Both the position numbers and the translations under genes were made by a program. A DNA stretch of 7,661 nt from DAISIL01 sp036822015 (GTDB lineage: Bacteria; Bacteroidota; Bacteroidia; Cytophagales; Bernardetiaceae), in NCBI GenBank assembly GCA_036822015.1, contig DAISIL010000098.1:1-7661 (forward strand). The letters are read 5' to 3'. Positions 5,870-7,661 of this stretch are shown here, one piece after another (the stretch's first letter is position 1; every line of letters begins with the position of its first letter). A model generated the notes under the pieces. It had not been told where the DNA came from. It saw only the letters and a list, made by a program, of their open reading frames with translations, and ran no database searches.

Positions 5870-6438
5870 CTCTTTTGGGATTCGAGGAGCTGCTCCACCA
5901 CCTGCGGATAGTACCGATACTCGAGGGCATGAATGCGCTCGGCGAGCGTGTGGGCATCGTCGGTGGGCAAGACCGGACAAGTCGCCTGCAAGAGCGCCGC
6001 CCCCTGGTCGTACTCCGCCGTTACGTGATGGATCGTGATGCCGGACATCGGCTCACCCGCCGCCAGCACCTGCTCATGTACGCGCTGCCCGTACATGCCG
6101 CGCCCGCCAAACTTAGGCAGCAGCGACGGATGGATGTTGATGATCCGCCCAGGATAGTCGGCGATGATCCCCTCGGGAACTTTCCAGAGAAAGCCCGCCA
6201 AAACGACCAAATCCGTCCCTTGCTCGAGCAAGAGATCGCGGATGCGCGTCGTCTCAAAAAAATCCCTCCGATCAAAAACCACCGTCCCAACGCCCCAAGC
6301 AGCCGCCCGAGCCAATACCCCGGCCTCTGCCCGATTGGAGAAAACACAAAAACGCGCCCGCCCCGCAAAGTAAGCCATCAGACGGGCGGCGTTGGTGCCT
6401 GCTCCGGAGGCAAAAATGGCAATTTGTGGTAAGTCCAT
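5866..6438 (-). CDS. purN: Phosphoribosylglycinamide formyltransferase (GAR transformylase)
   Basis: PurN transfers a formyl group from 10-formyltetrahydrofolate to GAR in the third step of de novo purine synthesis, in the cytoplasm. The 190-residue protein is of family-typical length. It shows the phosphate-binding loop SGAGTN (11-16), VVLAGFLWKVP (78-88), N101-I-H103-PSLLPKF, and D144 in TAEYDQGAALLQ. The catalytic trio corresponds to N106, H108 and D144 of the E. coli enzyme, and all three are present. I prefer the ATG at 6438 (MDLPQIAIFASG) to the one at 6468, because ten extra residues before the first strand are unusual and a -7 element lies between the two. Its TGA stop overlaps the ATG of the archaemetzincin gene. 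No other purine gene is in the window. Confidence 0.95.
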   Translation of the reverse strand: MDLPQIAIFASGAGTNAARLMAYFAGRARFCVFSNRAEAGVLARAAAWGVGTVVFDRRDFFETTRIRDLLLEQGTDLVVLAGFLWKVPEGIIADYPGRIINIHPSLLPKFGGRGMYGQRVHEQVLAAGEPMSGITIHHVTAEYDQGAALLQATCPVLPTDDAHTLAERIHALEYRYYPQVVEQLLESQKR

Positions 6439-6443
6439 GCGCG

Positions 6444-6451
6444 CAAAACTA
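6444..6451 (-). promoter_or_regulatory. Possible -7 element of purN, implying a leaderless or nearly leaderless mRNA
   Basis: TAGTTTTG on the minus strand matches TAnnTTTG perfectly and is separated from the purN ATG by only five bases (CGCGC). Transcription would start at or next to the start codon. No good -33 TTTG is seen at the standard spacing. Confidence 0.4.
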
Positions 6452-6503
6452 CACAAAAAGTGCTGCAATCGCGCTGTTTTTTTTATCTTGTCAGAAATAC
6501 AAA

Positions 6504-6534
6504 CAGTGGTATTGGTTATTTTTGTGAACCACTG
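6504..6534. repeat. Inverted repeat surrounding the kinase -7 box; possible operator
   Basis: CAGTGGT (6504-6510) and ACCACTG (6528-6534) are perfect 7-bp inverted arms around a 17-base centre that contains the TATTTTTG element. The repeat centre (6519) falls within that box. A dimeric repressor bound here would block RNA polymerase. No T-tract follows, so it is not a terminator. Confidence 0.4.
6517..6524 (+). promoter_or_regulatory. Predicted -7 element of the kinase-LRR gene
   Basis: TATTTTTG matches TAnnTTTG perfectly and stands 36 bases before the ATG at 6561, giving a leader of about 30 bases. No -33 TTG is found at the standard distance. It lies in the 122-base divergent gap between purN and this gene. 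Confidence 0.45.
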
Positions 6535-6560
6535 ACCACCAAAGACTTAAAAATTTTCCC

Positions 6561-7661
6561 ATGCCCACCGCCCAGGACTACCTCGATGCCATCCGACAGC
6601 CCCAGGACTACTTCAATACCCTGGCCCACCTGCGCCCCGTGATGAACCCCAGCTTCCCCAGCGAACCCATCTACCGCTCCGGTAATTTCGCCCTTGTCTT
6701 TGAGATGCAAGACCCCCAAAGCGGCGAAAAAAACGCCATCAAGTGCTTCACCCGACGGCAAGACGACCGCGCCGAACGCTATGCCGCCATCTCGGCTTAC
6801 CTCAAAGCCCATCCTAGCCCCTATTTTGTCCCTTACGATTTCCTGACCGACGAAGTATGGGCCGGCGACCAGGACAACCCCGTCTTGCGCATGGACTGGG
6901 TAGCCGGACAAACCCTCGGGCAGTACCTCCAAAGCCGCACCCAAGCCCAGGATACACGCGCCCTCCACCAGCTCTACCAACGCTTCCAAGAACTCGCCCT
7001 ATGGCTACACTTGCAGCCCATGGCACACGGCGACCTCAAACCCGACAACATCCTGGTACGCCCCAACGGAACCCTCGCCCTCGTGGACTACGATGGCATC
7101 TTTGTCCCTGACCTACAAGGCGAAAGACCCACCGAACTCGGCACGCCCCCCTTTACGCACCCCCAGCGCGGAAGCCAGCACTTCGACCGGCACCTCGACG
7201 ACTTTTCCCTGCTCCTACACCTGACCGCCCTGCGCGCCCTGGTTTTGCAGCCCGACCTCTACCCGCGTTTTTGTAGCGACGACTGCCTCTTTTTCAACAC
7301 CGACGACCTCCAAGACCTCCGCAGCAGCGAAGCCATGCGCACACTGCTCCTCCTCTTCGATCAAGAGCTAAACCTCCTCCTCTCACACCTACGCGAGGCG
7401 ACCGAAAGACCGCCCGCTGCCATTCCAGAGCTGCCCAGCCGATGCCTCAATGGATTTGATGAACTACCCCAGCTACAGAACGCTTATCTTTCCCTCTGGC
7501 AGAAACACCTGCCCCAGCACATCGAAGCGATAAGCCACCCCACCCTACTGACCGAAGAGGAACTGGAAAAAACGCCCCTGTACGAGAACTTAACCAAAGC
7601 CCTCCAGGAGCCAGAGAAGGTATATCGTTTGGATTTGAGGGAGAATCAACTCACCGCCCTG
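6561..7661 (+). CDS. Protein kinase with start of a leucine-rich repeat region (runs off right edge)
   Basis: The frame stays open for 367 codons from the ATG at 6561 to the window edge. It encodes a eukaryotic-like protein kinase fold. The nucleotide-loop region is YRSGNFALVF (38-47), keeping only one glycine. K61 in NAIKCF is the ATP-anchoring lysine. The catalytic loop is HGDLKPDN (156-163, D158, K160, N163), and DYDG (176-179) replaces DFG. D214 in LDDFSLLL fits subdomain IX. HGD instead of HRD and DYDG instead of DFG recur in a Bacteroidota family I recognise, so they do not by themselves mean inactivity. After a helical linker (about 240-350) the last residues, VYRLDLRENQLTAL (354-367), match the start of a leucine-rich repeat, so an LRR array probably continues to the right. 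There is no signal peptide or membrane segment so far, suggesting a cytoplasmic protein. The gene is GC-rich and divergent from purN. Substrate unknown. Confidence 0.88.
   Translation, partial: MPTAQDYLDAIRQPQDYFNTLAHLRPVMNPSFPSEPIYRSGNFALVFEMQDPQSGEKNAIKCFTRRQDDRAERYAAISAYLKAHPSPYFVPYDFLTDEVWAGDQDNPVLRMDWVAGQTLGQYLQSRTQAQDTRALHQLYQRFQELALWLHLQPMAHGDLKPDNILVRPNGTLALVDYDGIFVPDLQGERPTELGTPPFTHPQRGSQHFDRHLDDFSLLLHLTALRALVLQPDLYPRFCSDDCLFFNTDDLQDLRSSEAMRTLLLLFDQELNLLLSHLREATERPPAAIPELPSRCLNGFDELPQLQNAYLSLWQKHLPQHIEAISHPTLLTEEELEKTPLYENLTKALQEPEKVYRLDLRENQLTAL

Noticed and set aside
5497..6432. Long plus-strand open frame (311 codons) over purN and the archaemetzincin gene
   Set aside because: It is antisense to two well-supported genes and its translation is arginine- and proline-rich without any recognisable domain, typical of a shadow frame in GC-rich DNA.
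6516..6989. Minus-strand open frame of 157 codons opposite the kinase start
   Set aside because: It is Gly/Val-rich and is antisense to the kinase domain, which has the expected lysine and glycine-loop region on the plus strand.

Overview
The window looks like chromosomal DNA of a member of the phylum Bacteroidota. Five perfect copies of the Bacteroidota -7 promoter element (TAnnTTTG) sit just upstream of gene starts. Shine-Dalgarno sequences are absent or weak. The gene families also fit the phylum: an RprY-like response regulator, a periplasmic TPR protein with a SpoIIE-type phosphatase, and a protein kinase that runs into leucine-rich repeats. The kinase resembles ones I know from Saprospira-like bacteria, but the genus cannot be fixed from this sequence.

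Layout, left to right. (1) Positions 1-340, minus strand: the first 113 codons of hsdM, the methyltransferase subunit of a type I restriction-modification system. It runs off the left edge, has its own promoter, and is AT-rich (about 40% GC in the lines counted). (2) 520-634, minus: a tRNA-Arg(ACG) gene with its own promoter and a hairpin terminator. Its 3' end faces the hsdM side, the usual geometry of a tRNA-borne integration site. (3) 713-1399, minus: an OmpR/RprY-type response regulator with no histidine kinase beside it. (4) 1529-2692, plus, divergent from the regulator: an unusual protein joining a single-HKD phospholipase D-like domain, a coiled-coil middle and a J-domain-like segment with an HPD motif. 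(5) 6438-2698, minus: a likely three-gene run of purN, a lipoprotein archaemetzincin overlapping purN by ATGA, and a TPR/transmembrane/SpoIIE phosphatase gene. The last gene is split by one in-frame TGA. (6) 6561 to the right edge, plus, divergent from purN: a protein kinase whose C-terminus enters leucine-rich repeats at the window edge.

The GC-rich right side (purN, archaemetzincin, kinase; about 65% in lines counted) contrasts with the AT-rich left edge. The genes do not form one obvious system. Three encode signalling proteins (response regulator, SpoIIE phosphatase, kinase), but sequence alone does not link them. The most noteworthy items are the PLD/J-domain fusion, the interrupted TPR-SpoIIE gene, the archaemetzincin lipoprotein coupled to purN, and an inverted repeat centred on the kinase promoter. 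I see no CRISPR array, insertion sequence or rRNA.
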